Assembly: GCA_905221605.1 (NCBI GenBank)
Contig: CAJNDS010001779.1
Span: 186,001 to 250,000 of the forward strand
Source: Symbiodinium natans
Taxonomy: Eukaryota; Sar; Dinophyceae; Suessiales; Symbiodiniaceae
Length of the DNA stretch: 64,000 nucleotides
Direction: 5' to 3'
The notes beneath the pieces were generated by a model. The model made no database searches and was not told the DNA's origin. It saw only the letters and a program-made list of their open reading frames with translations. The translations under genes were made by a program, and so were the position numbers. Positions 1 to 9,899 of the stretch are shown piece after piece (position 1 is the stretch's first letter; each line of letters starts with the position of its first letter).

Positions 1-1174
1 TGAGGAGTTCAAAGTTTCGGATGTAGTAGTTCAAATCCAGAGTGAAACTTTGGGTTGACAGGGGTCTTGAGTTGTGGTGTTTTCAATGATGAGCCTTGCA
101 AAGCCGCCCCAATCCCGCACTCCACGAAAAACAGTATCACCTCTGAGCCGTGACCTGGCAAAGTCTGCTCAATCCGAACTCCGTTCCTGAGCCCGGCCCA
201 ATTAAAACCCCAAAGCCAACTCTGAACCCTCAACCCAGCTCGAAATCCAAGCCCAACTGTGCCCTGACCCCGAATAAAGGCTGTGTTTCAACTTTTTTAC
301 GGTTTCGCTTTTAGGGTCCATGGCTTGGCCCTGACAAAACTCTTGGGCAATTCAGCTCCGCACCAAGCCGAGAAGACAGAGAAAGCGCCGCATGGCGCAG
401 GGGGAATCCAGGGCTTTGGGACTCCAGAGCTTAACATGTCGAGACCGCGCTCACCTAGAATACTGTACTTGGTCGTACTCTACTTCTACAAGGACGCAGG
501 ATCTTGGGCTTGGGGTACGGGTGTTTTTTGAATATCCGGGGGGTTGTAGGGTTTGGGGCCTTCGGCTTGCCATGGGCCCGAGACCCTGGAACCCTGGAGA
601 ATCCTAGTGAAAACTGTGTGTTGGGCGTGGGTGTCTTTGCAAGTTTGATGTGGCTGCAGGGTTTTAACTCTGCGAGCAGGGAGGGTCGATGCTGCTCAGG
701 GCGGCAGCTTACGTTTCGCGCCTCGGATTGAACGATGCGCCTGCGAAACATATGACTGCTAATGCCTGTCTCCGCCCTGATATAATCCGCAGTATCAAGC
801 AGCTCAAATCCAAGTTCATGTGCCCCAAGCTCCATGCAGCCAACCAACACGCCCGTCTCAACCCCCGCTGAAATGCTGCCGGGAGGAACCGGCAGTCGAT
901 AAGGCCAATCTGATGAGGCCTACCCCTAATATTCCGAGGAACGACGTTGGGGTCCCCATCGGCCCTACCGAATCTTGCCAATGGCTCCCTCAGCTTACTG
1001 GGCTGTTGGAGTCCTTGCTCTGCCGTTTGCCAATTGCCGATTGTTCATCTCCCATTTGTCGGATCCGTTGCTCTACGTTCTACCTCATACGCTAGCATTT
1101 GGTTGGACTCGTTTCTTGTCCATTTGTTGTGTTTCCATTCTTTTCATCTGACCATTGACCAGTACGTGCTCAAA
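1..1174. other. Unassigned sequence, no recognised gene
   Basis: All six frames are broken or hold only short open stretches that I do not recognise. A few telomere-like words are scattered here but there is no array. I see no RNA gene, no repeat family shared with the rest of the window, and no clear promoter. Confidence 0.5.
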
Positions 1175-1196
1175 CCCGTAGCCATTTTGGCTCAAG
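1175..1196 (+). other. Relict dinoflagellate spliced-leader sequence
   Basis: Positions 1176-1196 match the 21-nt core of the dinoflagellate trans-spliced leader (CCGTAG...GGCTCAAG) exactly. The first base is C where the leader has A, T or G. In an SL RNA gene the leader is followed by a GT splice donor. Here it is followed by TTCAGAG, so this is not an SL RNA gene. The usual explanation is a trans-spliced mRNA copied back into the genome, leaving the leader as a genomic relic. Downstream on the same strand are a broken retroelement domain, a U6-like sequence and an A-rich tract, which fits a retroposed mature transcript. The bases just upstream end in GCTCAAA and might be an older, decayed leader copy, but this is weak. 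Confidence 0.85.
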
Positions 1197-1556
1197 TTCA
1201 GAGTTGATTTACCGTTGCGGATCGTTGCGGTTTGAGCCTCCTCGGGCCTACTTTGAACACCTGAACTGCTCCCTGGCCCTTCAACAAGCGGATGTCGTAG
1301 GTCGTCACGCCGCGTTGCGGCAGATGGATGCGCTGGGACAGGGAGACCCAGGATAAATAAACCCAGTGCCCTGCCTTGACCCCCTGGCGCCATCCGGCCA
1401 CCCTCTGGCTTTGACCGTAAGCGTCTAGGACCCCCCTTGCCCGGTGTTCGCTGCCGTTTGACACCCCAGTATTGGCCAGGAGATGCCACGCCCCTCGCAT
1501 TCCTCGCCGGCACTGGCGTCATTCAGCGGCCCCACCTGCCCGCAACTACATGAACT

Positions 1557-2155
1557 TTGGGGGACCACATGGCAGCATGTCCTCGGTCATGCATCCTTCG
1601 CTCCCGGGGTGGGCCACTCGAGCGTGCTGCGGCCCGCATCTGCCGAGAGCCGGGAGCCACGGTTGCTCTCAACGTCCGGCTGCGGGACCTGAATGTCGAC
1701 GTCGCCCGACAAACCGAACGTCGCATCGAGGTCATCGCAAATGGGTTGGCGCTCTGGGGTGGCTCACAGTTCGCGGTCGACACTGCGCTGGTCTCCCTGC
1801 GAACTTCGGCAGGCGCCCCGCGGAGGGCCGGCGGACGCACAGCAGATGCCGCACTTTCACATGCACACAAAGCGAAGGAACGCACCTACCCTGAGCTCCA
1901 GCAATCTGCCAGGTGCAAGCTTGTTGTCCTCGCCCTTGAGCTCGGCGGCCGTTGGAGCACCGAGGCCGCGACCTTCGCCCACTCGGGCCCTCCCCGCCTC
2001 CTCCCGCGGAGCCGGCATTCCTCCCGCTGGTAGGCCTTGCTGTCATTCGCGGCCGCGCGCGCCTTCGTAGCTAGCTTCCTCGCCTTGCCTCTTTCCGGCA
2101 CGGCCCGTGTTGATGGCGAGGCCTCGTTGCTCAGCGACATTTGCGCTGGTTCCTT
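1557..2155 (+). pseudogene. Broken C-terminal domain of a dinoflagellate retroelement protein
   Basis: The frame starting at 1557 resembles a domain I know from the C-terminal part of dinoflagellate LINE-like (reverse-transcriptase) proteins. It has GDHMAACPRS, then GGPLERAAARICRE, RDLNVDV, RRIEVIANGL, FAVDTALVS, KERTYPEL, CKLVVLALELGGRW, FAAARAF and [12 protein letters not shown]. The domain's function is not known to me. One in-frame TAG at 2031-2033 interrupts it, between SRW and ALLSF, and the same frame continues afterwards. Just upstream of 1557 an extra base seems to have shifted the frame. The frame runs without a stop into the U6-like sequence at 2156. It is a non-functional remnant, probably part of a retroposed transcript beginning at the spliced-leader relic. 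Confidence 0.7.
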
Positions 2156-2242
2156 GGATTCCCTTCGGGGATCATCCGATAAAATTGGAACGACACAGAG
2201 AAGATTAGCATGGCCCCTGCGCAAGGATGACACGCACAAATC
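2156..2242 (+). ncRNA. U6: U6 spliceosomal snRNA-like sequence
   Basis: This is a near-perfect U6 core. It has a 5' stem-loop closed by a TTCG tetraloop (2156-2177), the invariant ACAGAGA box at 2195-2201 that pairs with the 5' splice site, the AGC triad at 2207-2209, and the internal stem-loop CCCCTGCGCAAGGATGA. The wording is closest to plant-type U6. After CACAAATC the match stops: the usual 3' segment and the terminal T-run are missing. No TATA box or upstream element could be seen. The flanking sequence is retroelement-derived and in the same orientation, so this may be a retrotransposed or template-switched copy rather than an active gene. Homology is certain; activity is doubtful. Confidence 0.88.
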
Positions 2243-2336
2243 ACCTCGCCGACTAGCCGACTGCCGCTGCGCTGATGGTGCTGCCGCGCCTCCGGTGGCT
2301 GCGGCTCCTAGCCGCTAGGGACACACCCATCGCAGC

Positions 2337-2350
2337 GAAAGAAAAAAAAA
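2337..2350 (+). other. A-rich tract, candidate poly(A) tail of the retrocopy
   Basis: A short GAAAGAAAAAAAAA run follows about 95 bases after the U6-like segment on the same strand as the spliced-leader relic. It could be the remnant tail of a reverse-transcribed RNA running from about 1175 to 2350. I could not find a convincing target-site duplication on the two sides, so the assignment is tentative. Confidence 0.35.
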
Positions 2351-2483
2351 CTTGGAGACCACAGCATTTTTTTCGCCTGCCTTTTTGCAATTGCAGACGA
2401 CGGAGAAAGGTTCGGGGACACCTACGACCCTACCAGAGGCGCTCGCTTGGGGTGTGCCTAGCGAGCCTAGTGCTGGCAGGACT

Positions 2484-2630
2484 TCGTGGAGGTCTGGCGT
2501 CGTTCCGTCTCGTGGAGGTCTGGCGTCATTCCGTCTGCGCAGCACTCCCCGGCCGGTGGCAGCTCAAGAAGGGAGCTGGCATATGCACGCTGCGCTGCCA
2601 CCGCCGGTCCCCGCCTGCGATTGAAGTGCA
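2484..2630 (-). pseudogene. Fragment of retroelement C-terminal domain (left palindrome arm)
   Basis: The minus strand encodes GPAVAAQRAYASSLLELP, then AGECCADG and TPDLHE. This is the last part of the same kind of domain seen at 1557-2155 (FAAARAF...LPLSG...DGE). The DG(M/T)TPDLHE segment is duplicated because a ~26-bp stretch is present twice in tandem (about 2486-2538). It is truncated on both sides. The same segment is present in inverted orientation at 4668-4797. Confidence 0.55.
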
Positions 2631-2728
2631 TATTGGAGGGACGTGTAGCTTGTTCGAACGTGGCTCCCCAGGCCTTGGCCAGTGTGCGTGCGACGAGGGA
2701 AAATTTGGGCAAAAAACAAGGAACCAAC

Positions 2729-4574
2729 ACTTGCTGCGTGCGCAAATAGCGCGCACATAGTGTGTGGGTGAAACCTGCAGGCCGATAAGCAACCCCTCTG
2801 GGGCGCAGGCAAACAGCCAAACAGCTAGATGACGCCATGAACTCGGACATCATTGCTGTACAAACGCGAGGAAAACAACAAAATGATTCTCCCAATTTGT
2901 TGACCGCCCCTTCCCCAAAAGGTTGGCCGCCTTCCGGGGTGGGAATTGCGAATTGCGAAAGAGTATTCTGGAGCGAGCAAATTCGTCCAAGGTTATTCCA
3001 ACTGATGGTCCTTTCCAAGGCCTTACATATCCTTGCATTTTGTCGCGCCAAGTGGGCAGTAGGACATAAGATGTCACCAACCCGATCTGCATGAGCGAAC
3101 TTCCGGGACACGTTTGAACCATGTCTTGCAAATGTCGGGTTGATGTGCATTTTGATTCCAGCTATCGGACAGCCAATGGCCTGCCAGGCAGTGAGAGCGC
3201 CGAGTACAGGCGACCAGCGCTGGAGGAGAAGGGCAGTGACGCACACTGCGCGCGCGCAGTGCGCTGGAGAAGGAAAAATGGCGCGCCCCCAGCCCCGCAC
3301 TGCGCGAGGAGGCGCAGGAAGTTTGAGCCTCAGGTCTCCAGCGCCGCGAGGGCGAAGAGCAGTCATGTGCGTGAGCGCAGTGGCCCCGGGCACGTGGCTC
3401 GCCGAACAACGCGGAGCTTCCTCCCGGCGCAGCGACAAGGCTTCCGGTCCGTCGCAGCGCACTTACAGCGGTAAGGGCCGACGCGCATGTGCTGACGACA
3501 GTTAGCACGCCATGTGCCCTCACCTCAAGACGATTCTGGCCACAGTCGGCGTGAGGAAAGGCTGTGTTCTTCGTCCGCGTTTGTTGCGTGCTGGGATGTC
3601 GGTTGGGACGGCACCAAGTCCCGCAATGAGCTGATCCACGGCGCGACTCTTGCTTAAGATTGGTGAAAAGAAGGATATCATCCGCAAATCGCACTCCCAA
3701 ATCAAAACCTATCGTGAACGCCGAAGGTACGGTGAGCATGACAACGGAAGAATAACCACTCCAGCATGTTGTGTTCAAATTGCCACGCAGTGTTTCTCAC
3801 AAATGGTTGCTGGGGTACATGTGTCAGTTGGCGGGTAAAAGTATAGTACACATTCACGCGTAAATACAATGTAGTGTGATGTGATGTGTGTACCAGTGCA
3901 CACCCCTTGATAATAATAACAGTAAGATGTACGAACAAAGCATATTTTAATTCTACTGCCCTGGCAAATTATTGCTTCGGGTTTGTAATCTGGTAAGCCC
4001 AAGGTCGGTGACGTCGCGGAGAGTTAGGGGACGTGTGATCGTTGCCAATACTGTAACTTCTTGTGCCTCGGCAATTGACAAATAGTCTTCGGAAGAGCAA
4101 TGAAGAAGGAAAATCGCGCCAAAGCAGTTTGAGCGCACCAACATGTCGGTGCAAGCAGAATGATATCCATGTGTGCTGGCCGTGCGCGCAGCACACGGAT
4201 GCACACGGCACGCACCACCATGTGGCAAGCAGCACGGGATGCATGTGTGCTGGCCGAAGGACATATCCGTGTGTGCGCGCGCGCGCAGCACACGGCGCGG
4301 AGACACTAAAGTCTTTTCGGAAGCAAAAGGCACCCAGGAATGTCGATAGCGCCAAGCAGTATGCGCGCTCTAACATGTCTGTGCAAGCCGAATGAATCCA
4401 TCTGTGCTGGCCGACAAAATATCCGTATGTGCGCGCAGCACACGGCGCGAAGACACAACAATGTTTTCGGAAGCAGAAGGCACGCTGGAATGTCGATGGC
4501 GCCAGGTAGTATGCGCGCACTAGTATGTTTGAGCAAGCAGAAGAATGCATGTGACTGGCCTAAAATGGTTCTTT
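2729..4574. repeat. Block B, copy 1 (~1.8-kb direct repeat)
   Basis: This block is repeated in the same orientation at 5211-6990 with high identity by eye and scattered small indels. It begins ACTTGCTGCGTGCGC and ends in GGCCTAAAATGGTTC. Long open frames exist on both strands, for example 2467-3462 on the minus strand. They differ between the two copies through frame-changing indels and resemble nothing I know, so I do not call a gene. An internal tandem repeat occupies its right end. Confidence 0.8.
4125..4555. repeat. Internal tandem repeat of block B1
   Basis: About three diverged units of roughly 150-180 bp. Each has a GCGCC(A/C)A...AGTAT/TTTGAGCGC start, an ACATGT(C/T)(G/T)GTGCAAGC segment, and GTGCTGGCCG followed by alternating CG/CA bases and GCACACGGCGCG(A/G)AGACAC. 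The equivalent array in block B2 lies at about 6535-6975. Confidence 0.65.
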
Positions 4575-4667
4575 GTTGGTTCCTTGCTTTTTGCCAAAAT
4601 TTTCCTTCGTTGCACGCTCACTGGCCAAGGCCTGGCGAGCCACGTTCGAACAAGCTACACGTCCCTT

Positions 4668-4797
4668 CCGATACGCAGGCGGGGACCGGCGGTGGCAGCG
4701 CAGCGTGCATATGCCAGCTCCCTTCTTGAGCTGCCGCTGGCCGGGGAGTGCTGCGCAGACGGAACGACGCCAGACCTCCATGAGACGGAACGAACGC
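4668..4797 (+). pseudogene. Fragment of retroelement C-terminal domain (right palindrome arm)
   Basis: The plus strand encodes RRRGPAVAAQRAYASSLLEL, then PLAGECCADG and TTPDLHE. It is the inverted partner of the fragment at 2484-2630. No upstream domain parts adjoin it, so it is an isolated piece. Confidence 0.55.
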
Positions 4798-5033
4798 GGT
4801 AGATGCAGATGACACATGGAAATCCGCATCTGCGTCATGAGTGCCTGACATTGAAAGAGAACATCCCAACCATTTGTGGCAAGTGTGAACAACTTCGATG
4901 CAAGCATCAATGTCCAACCAGATCAGATCAGGCAGACTGTGCCGCGGCTGTAAGAAATTTAACCTCTTTCGGATTGAGAATTGAGAATTCAGATGTTATT
5001 ATATATTTTTTACGGACGGCCTACCAACTACGG

Positions 5034-5197
5034 GCCGGTTCGAGGCGCCGGGAAGCGGCTTGCGCAAAGCACGGAGCCACTGCAGACCGGAGCGGCGGCG
5101 GGAGGCTGGCAGCGCCGCGCGGGGTGGCGGAGGAAGGAGGCAGCTTCAGCACCGAAGCGCCCGCCGACCTCGACCCCGACAACGACGAGACGCGCCG
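5034..5197 (-). pseudogene. Fragment of retroelement domain (GVEVGGRFGAEA segment), left arm
   Basis: The minus strand encodes GVEVGGRFGAEAAS followed by a damaged continuation ending in ARSW-like residues. In intact family members this segment lies just before the AVAAQRAYASSLLEL segment. It is the inverted copy of 7028-7205. Confidence 0.5.
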
Positions 5198-5210
5198 GTA
5201 TCATTTAACA

Positions 5211-6990
5211 CTTGCTGCGTGCGCAAATAGCGCGCACATAGTGTGTGGGTGAAACCTGCAGGCCGATAGGCAACCCCTCTGGGGCGCAGGCAAACAGCCA
5301 AACAGCTAGATGACGCCATGAACTCGGACATCATTGCTGTACAAACGCGAGGAAAACAACAAAATGATTTTCCCAATTTGTTGACCGCCCCTTCCCCAAA
5401 AGGTTGGCCGCCTTCCGGGGTGGGAATTGCGAATTGCGAAAGAGCATTCTGGAGCGAGCAAATTCTTCCAATGTTATTCCAACTGATGGTCCTTTCCAAG
5501 GCCTTGCATATCCTTGCATTTTGTCGCGCCAAGTGTGGGCAGCAGGGCATAAGATGTCACCAACCCGATCTGCATGAGCGAACTTCCGGGACACGTTTGA
5601 ACCATGTGCAAGTGTCGGGTTGATGTGCATTTTGATTCCAGCTATCGGACAGCCAATGGCCTGCAAGGCAGTGAGAACGCCGAGTACAGGCGACCAGCGC
5701 TGGAGAAGGGCAGTGACGCACACTGCGCGCGCGCAGTGCGCTGGAGAAGGAAAAATGGCGCGCCCCCAGCCCCGCAATGCGCGAGGAGGCGCAGGAAGTT
5801 TGCAGCCTCAGGTCTCCAGTGCCGCGAGGACGAAAAGCAGTCATGTGCGTGAGTGCAGTGGCCCTGGGCACGTGGCTCGCCGAACAACGCGGAGCTTCCT
5901 CCCGGCGCAGGGACAAGGCTTCCGTCGCAGCGCACTTTCAGCGGTGAGGGCCGACACGAGTGTGCTGACGACAGTTAGCACGCCATGTGCCCTCACCTCA
6001 AGACGTAGTCGCCTGGGCGCTTACCAAGTCCCGCAATGAGCGGATCCACGGCGCGACTCTTGCTTAAGATTGGTGAAAAGAAGGATATCATCCGCAAATC
6101 GCACTCCCAAATCAAAACCTATCGTGAACGCCGAAGGTACGGTGAGCATGACAACGGAAGAACAACCACTTCAGCATGCTGTGTTCAAATCCGCATTTTG
6201 CCACGCAGTGTTTCTCACAAATGGTTGCCGGGGTACATGTGTCAGCTGGCGGGTAAAAGTATAGTACACATTCACGCGTAAATACAATGTAGTGTGATGT
6301 GATGTGTGTACCAGTGCACACCCCTTCATAACGATAACAGCAAGATGTACGAACAAAGCATATTTTTATTCTACTTCCCTGGCAAATTATTGCTTCGGGT
6401 TTGTAATCTGGTAAGCCCAAAGTCGGTGACGTCGCGGAGAGTTAGGGGACGTGTGATCGTTGCCATTACTGTAACTTCTTGTGCCTCGGCAATTGACAAA
6501 TAGTCTTCGAAAAGACCAATGAAGAAGGAAAATCGCGCCAAAGCAGTTTGAGCGCACCAACATGTCGGTGCAAGCAGAATGATATCCATGTGTGCTGGCC
6601 GTGCGCGCAGCACACGGATGCACACGGCACGCACTACCATGTGGCAAGCAGCACGGGATGCATGTGTGCTGGCCGAGTGAAATATCCGTATGTGCGCGAG
6701 CGCGCTCAGCACACGGCGCGGAGACACTAAAGTGTTTTCGGAAGCAAAAGGCACCCAGGAATGTCGATAGCGCCAGGCAGTATGCGCGCTCTAACATGTC
6801 TGTGCAAGCCGAATGAGATCCATCTGCGCTGGCCGAAAAAATATCCGTATGTGCGCGCAGCACACGGCGCGAAGACACAACAATGTTTTCGGAAGCAGAA
6901 GGCACGCTGGAATGTCGATGTCGCCAGGTAGTATGCGCGCACTAGTATGTTTGTCCAAGCAGAAGAATGCATGTGGCTGGCCTAAAATGG
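5211..6990. repeat. Block B, copy 2 (~1.8-kb direct repeat)
   Basis: Second copy of the block at 2729-4574, in the same orientation. It differs by substitutions and short insertions or deletions. One example is a short gap near 6010, where copy 1 has extra sequence at about 3533-3600. The two copies share the tandem-repeat end but sit between entirely different inverted arms. Confidence 0.8.
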
Positions 6991-7027
6991 TTCTTTGATG
7001 TTCTTTGTTAAATGATACCCCGAGCAC

Positions 7028-7205
7028 GTGAGCGCGCGACGGGCGCGTCTCGTCGTTGTCGGGGTCGAGGTCGGCGGGCGCTTCGGTGCTGAAGCTGCCT
7101 CCTTCCTCCGCCACCCCGCGCGGCGCGCTGCCAGCCTCCCGCCGCCGCTCCGGTCTGCAGTGGCTCCGTGCTTTTCGCAAGCCGCTTCCCGGCGCCTCGA
7201 ACCGG
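7028..7205 (+). pseudogene. Fragment of retroelement domain (GVEVGGRFGAEA segment), right arm
   Basis: The plus strand encodes RRARLVVVGVEVGGRFGAEA, then ASFLRHPARRAASLPPPLRS. This matches the R-L-V-V-x-x-x-E-x-G-G-R-x motif also seen at 1920-1960 (CKLVVLALELGGRW). The frame fades after about 7205. It is a truncated fragment. Confidence 0.55.
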
Positions 7206-7486
7206 CCCGTAGTTGGTAGGCCGTCCGTAAAAACTATATAATAATATCTGAATTCTCAAGTCTCAATCCGAAAGATGTTAAATTTCTTACAGCCGCGGCA
7301 CAGCTGCCTGATCTGATCTGGTTGGACATTGATACTTGCATCGAAGTTGTTCACACTTGCCACAAATGGTTGGGATGTTCTCTTTCAATGTCAGGCACTC
7401 ATGACGCAGATGCGGATTTCCATGTGTCATCTGCATCTACCGCGTTCTGGGCTAACAAATGGCTTCTTTAAGACAAGCGTGTCCCA

Positions 7487-8000
7487 GCATGTCCCAGCAG
7501 CGTTGCGCTTCGGATACTTTGAGGCAGTTGTGACTCCTGTCGCGTGCCATTTGGTGCTGGGCATCGCAAGATTTATCACCATCACCTACGTCAGGTCGAC
7601 TGTGAATGGCGACGTTTTCGCACTTTGCTTGGTCCACCAACCGGCGTCGATTGGAGTTTGCCATGGCATGAGATTTTGCACCTCTGGAAGCAGCGCGTGC
7701 GTGACTTCCAACAACAGCTTCATTTGCAAAGCTGGTCTGAAACATGCCTCTAGCATTACTGAAAATTTGCTCGTCATGCGAGCTGCGTACCATCCAACAG
7801 ATGGATCAAACGCACTATGGAACGGACACCTCCTGGAAGTCGCGGTCGCGGTCGGCCTCGAAATGCTTGGGCCTCACAGTTGGAAGCTTCTGCGCGAACT
7901 ATGGGGTGGTTGCTGATGTCGGGCGCGAAGCCATCGCCGTGGAGAGGGACTCTCAGCGGAAACATCTGCAAGCGCCGCCTTCGTTTAGTAAACTATTCAC
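7487..8000 (+). pseudogene. Degenerate C-terminus of a non-LTR retrotransposon reverse transcriptase
   Basis: The frame from 7544 reads GAGHRKIYHHHLRQVDCEWR, then LLGPPTGVDWSLPWHEILHL, RVRDFQQ and SWSETCL. It continues across a TAG (7751-7753) and a TGA (7760-7762) into KFARH, SNRWIKRT and RGRGRPRNAWASQLEA. The WHEILH...W...L...RW(I/V)KR...GRP...W order is typical of the region after the polymerase domain in dinoflagellate LINE-type proteins. The upstream part (FEAVVTPVA) is in a different frame near 7500-7540, so there is also a frameshift. At least two nonsense changes and one shift make it dead. Confidence 0.65.
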
Positions 8001-9486
8001 GACTGATTCACGTGATATCTGCTGCTGTCTGTTCCGCCTCAAGCGACTGAGTGGCCGAGCCTTCCATCGGTACGCGCTTGCCGAAGCGAGGCGAAATGAG
8101 ACGGAGGTGCTTCAACCAAACGCTACTGTTTGAGTAGCGGCGTCGCGGTGTCGTACTGGGCAAACGTGCGACGTTTGTATTCGTCGTAGTCCACGGCACG
8201 TGCCCGGGCTCAGGGTCGATGCTAGGGGCGTGGCTCGCCACAAGAATGCAAACGTGGTGCAACAGACTTACGAGCATCGTGCCAACTGCGATCTGCACAT
8301 CGGTGCGGTGGCCGTCTATGGCAGCGACGTCGATTTCCAGGCTGGTGGCTACGTGGTGCATCGTGGCGCAAGAGGAGCGGTGATCCCCAAGCTGCGTCAA
8401 GCATCAAGACACGGAGCTCCGCGCCGGGGAATCCGGAAAAAGCGGAAATGCGCGCTGGTGAGGCAGGCCGCGAGCTAGCTGGCGCCATCGCAGCAGTAAA
8501 CGCACGAGACGCAAGATTGCAGGATCAAGGTCACTGAACTCTCGGAACTTCACCCGGAACCCTGAACCCTTGCAAGCACTCGTTTGTGAAATCGTCGGCA
8601 TGGGGTCTTTGCGCAATTCCACGCGGCCATGAGGAGCAACACAACACTGCGTTGCAACAGCTGTGGGAGCGGGCAATTCTTAGGTATTGCGCCTCGCATG
8701 CGCCATCGGCATCAAATTTCCAACTTGGGCTTCCGAATGCTTCTGCCGTGGACTTTAGCGCTCTCGTGCAACACCGGCACGACAAGTAAGCAACCTGGGT
8801 GTTTTGTCGGACCTTCAGACTACCACACATCGGTGCGAACTTTGCATAGCTTTGCAACTCGGCTTGCACCGACTGTGCGGGGGAAGGGGGGGAAGGCGCA
8901 ACGTAACCGGTAACCTGTGCAAGCGCTCGTGTGCGCAGGATCGTCGTCGAGGTTTTTGCGGACGTGCGGGTTTCCTGCGTGGAGTCTGCAAACTTCGGCA
9001 TTGGCGGTTGGGAATGCTACTGGAAACCCCAAAGACCCAAGGGGGACAAGGGGCTCTCGAAAACCCAAAGGGCGTATATCGACTTGACTTGCCAGGAATC
9101 CTGAAGATACCCTCTATGCTGGTTATGCTGCGGCAACTTGCTGAAGCAGAGGCCCACGTATTTTCGTGCCGCATCGCTTTTGCCATGGCGCGGCGTGTGC
9201 AGTCTTGGGACCCACTGCTTGCCGGGGTGCCCAGGATTCGGACTCAAGTTCTTTGGTGAAGAGCACGGCGCTGGACAACATTTTCTCCAATCTGCCATGT
9301 CCAATCCAGGCCCCCGACAATCTCACGAACAAATGCAGGCACTCTTTTCAAGAGTGCCTGTCTCCATCGTGGAGCCAGCCTCCAAGTGAGCCTCGAACCT
9401 CTGCGGTCTCTCCTTTACATTCACAACCCGCTACATCAAAGACGCCTAGTCGACAAATCCCTCAATCCTAAAAAACTCAAGGCCCT
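8001..9486. other. Unassigned sequence with open but unrecognised frames
   Basis: Open stretches exist at 8200-8478 (+; contains QTYEHRANCDLHIGAVAVYG), on the opposite strand at 8008-8400, and at 8586-8789 (+; contains QQLWERAILRYCASHAPSA). They have coding-like composition, but I cannot place them in a family or decide the strand. They may be further pieces of decayed retroelements. There are no telomeric arrays here. Confidence 0.35.
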
Positions 9487-9563
9487 CCATGGGCCATAAT
9501 CCCCTATAACACCCTCAAAAAGGCCCTTAATTTCATGGGGATTATAGGGCCGAATGGCCCATC
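9487..9563. repeat. Short palindromic element at the edge of the telomeric-repeat region
   Basis: CCATGGGCCATAATCCCC at the left end and GGGGATTATAGGGCC...GGCCCAT at the right end are inverted copies enclosing about 40 bp. It sits exactly between the repeat-free retroelement region and the first CCCTAAA array. Confidence 0.5.
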
Positions 9564-9567
9564 CTGG

Positions 9568-9652
9568 CACCTAAACCTTAAACCCTAAACCCTAAACCCC
9601 AAACCCTAAACCCTAAACCCTAAACCCTATAGACCCTAAACCCTAAACCCTA
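9568..9652 (-). repeat. First CCCTAAA array
   Basis: About eleven units with CCCCAAA and CCCTATAGA variants. It marks the left boundary of the telomeric-repeat region. Confidence 0.9.
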
Positions 9653-9899
9653 AGCCAGGAAGTAGGAGGACAGACATGGAAAACAAGGCGCCGTGCTCGA
9701 CTTCGCGAACACGGCTGCGATGCGAGCCCAGTGTCCCTTGCGACACCCTGCGCGCCTGAAGCCTGTCACACGAAGGATCACAAGCCTAAACCCTAACCCC
9801 TAAACCCCAAAGCCTCAACCCGAAGCCCAAAACCCTAAACCCTAAACCCTAACCCCTATATAAACCCTAAACCCTAAACCCGAAGCCCAAAACCCTAAA

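Larger units (their letters stand above)
2487..4797. repeat. Palindrome 1: inverted arms around block B1
   Basis: 2487-2728 and 4575-4797 are inverted copies of one another (about 230 bp, a few indels) and directly abut the central block 2729-4574. At the junctions the left arm reads GGAACCAAC|ACTTGCTG and the right arm reads GTTCTTT|GTTGGTTCC. The arms carry a piece of a retroelement coding domain. A very similar central block lies in a second palindrome with unrelated arms (4797-7447). Confidence 0.75.
4797..7447. repeat. Palindrome 2: inverted arms around block B2
   Basis: 4797-5206 and 7006-7447 are inverted copies (about 410 and 440 bp; the right arm has roughly 24 extra bases near 7030). 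They abut the second copy of block B. At the junctions the left arm ends GGTATCATTTAAC and the right arm begins GTTAAATGATACC. The arms share a fragment of a retroelement coding domain and an AT-rich segment followed by a conserved CAGATCAGATCAGGCAG / CTGCCTGATCTGATCTG stretch. Confidence 0.75.

Noticed and set aside
1175-1196. Functional SL RNA gene
   Set aside because: The leader is not followed by a GT donor and no Sm-like site or stem-loops follow; the first base is also wrong.
2467-3462. 331-residue minus-strand frame across block B1 as a transposase or other gene
   Set aside because: It is not conserved in block B2, where indels split it. It has no motif I recognise and begins in a fragment of an unrelated retroelement domain.
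4125-4555. CRISPR-like array
   Set aside because: Units are ~150-180 bp and diverged throughout; there is no alternation of constant repeats and unique spacers, and the genome is eukaryotic.
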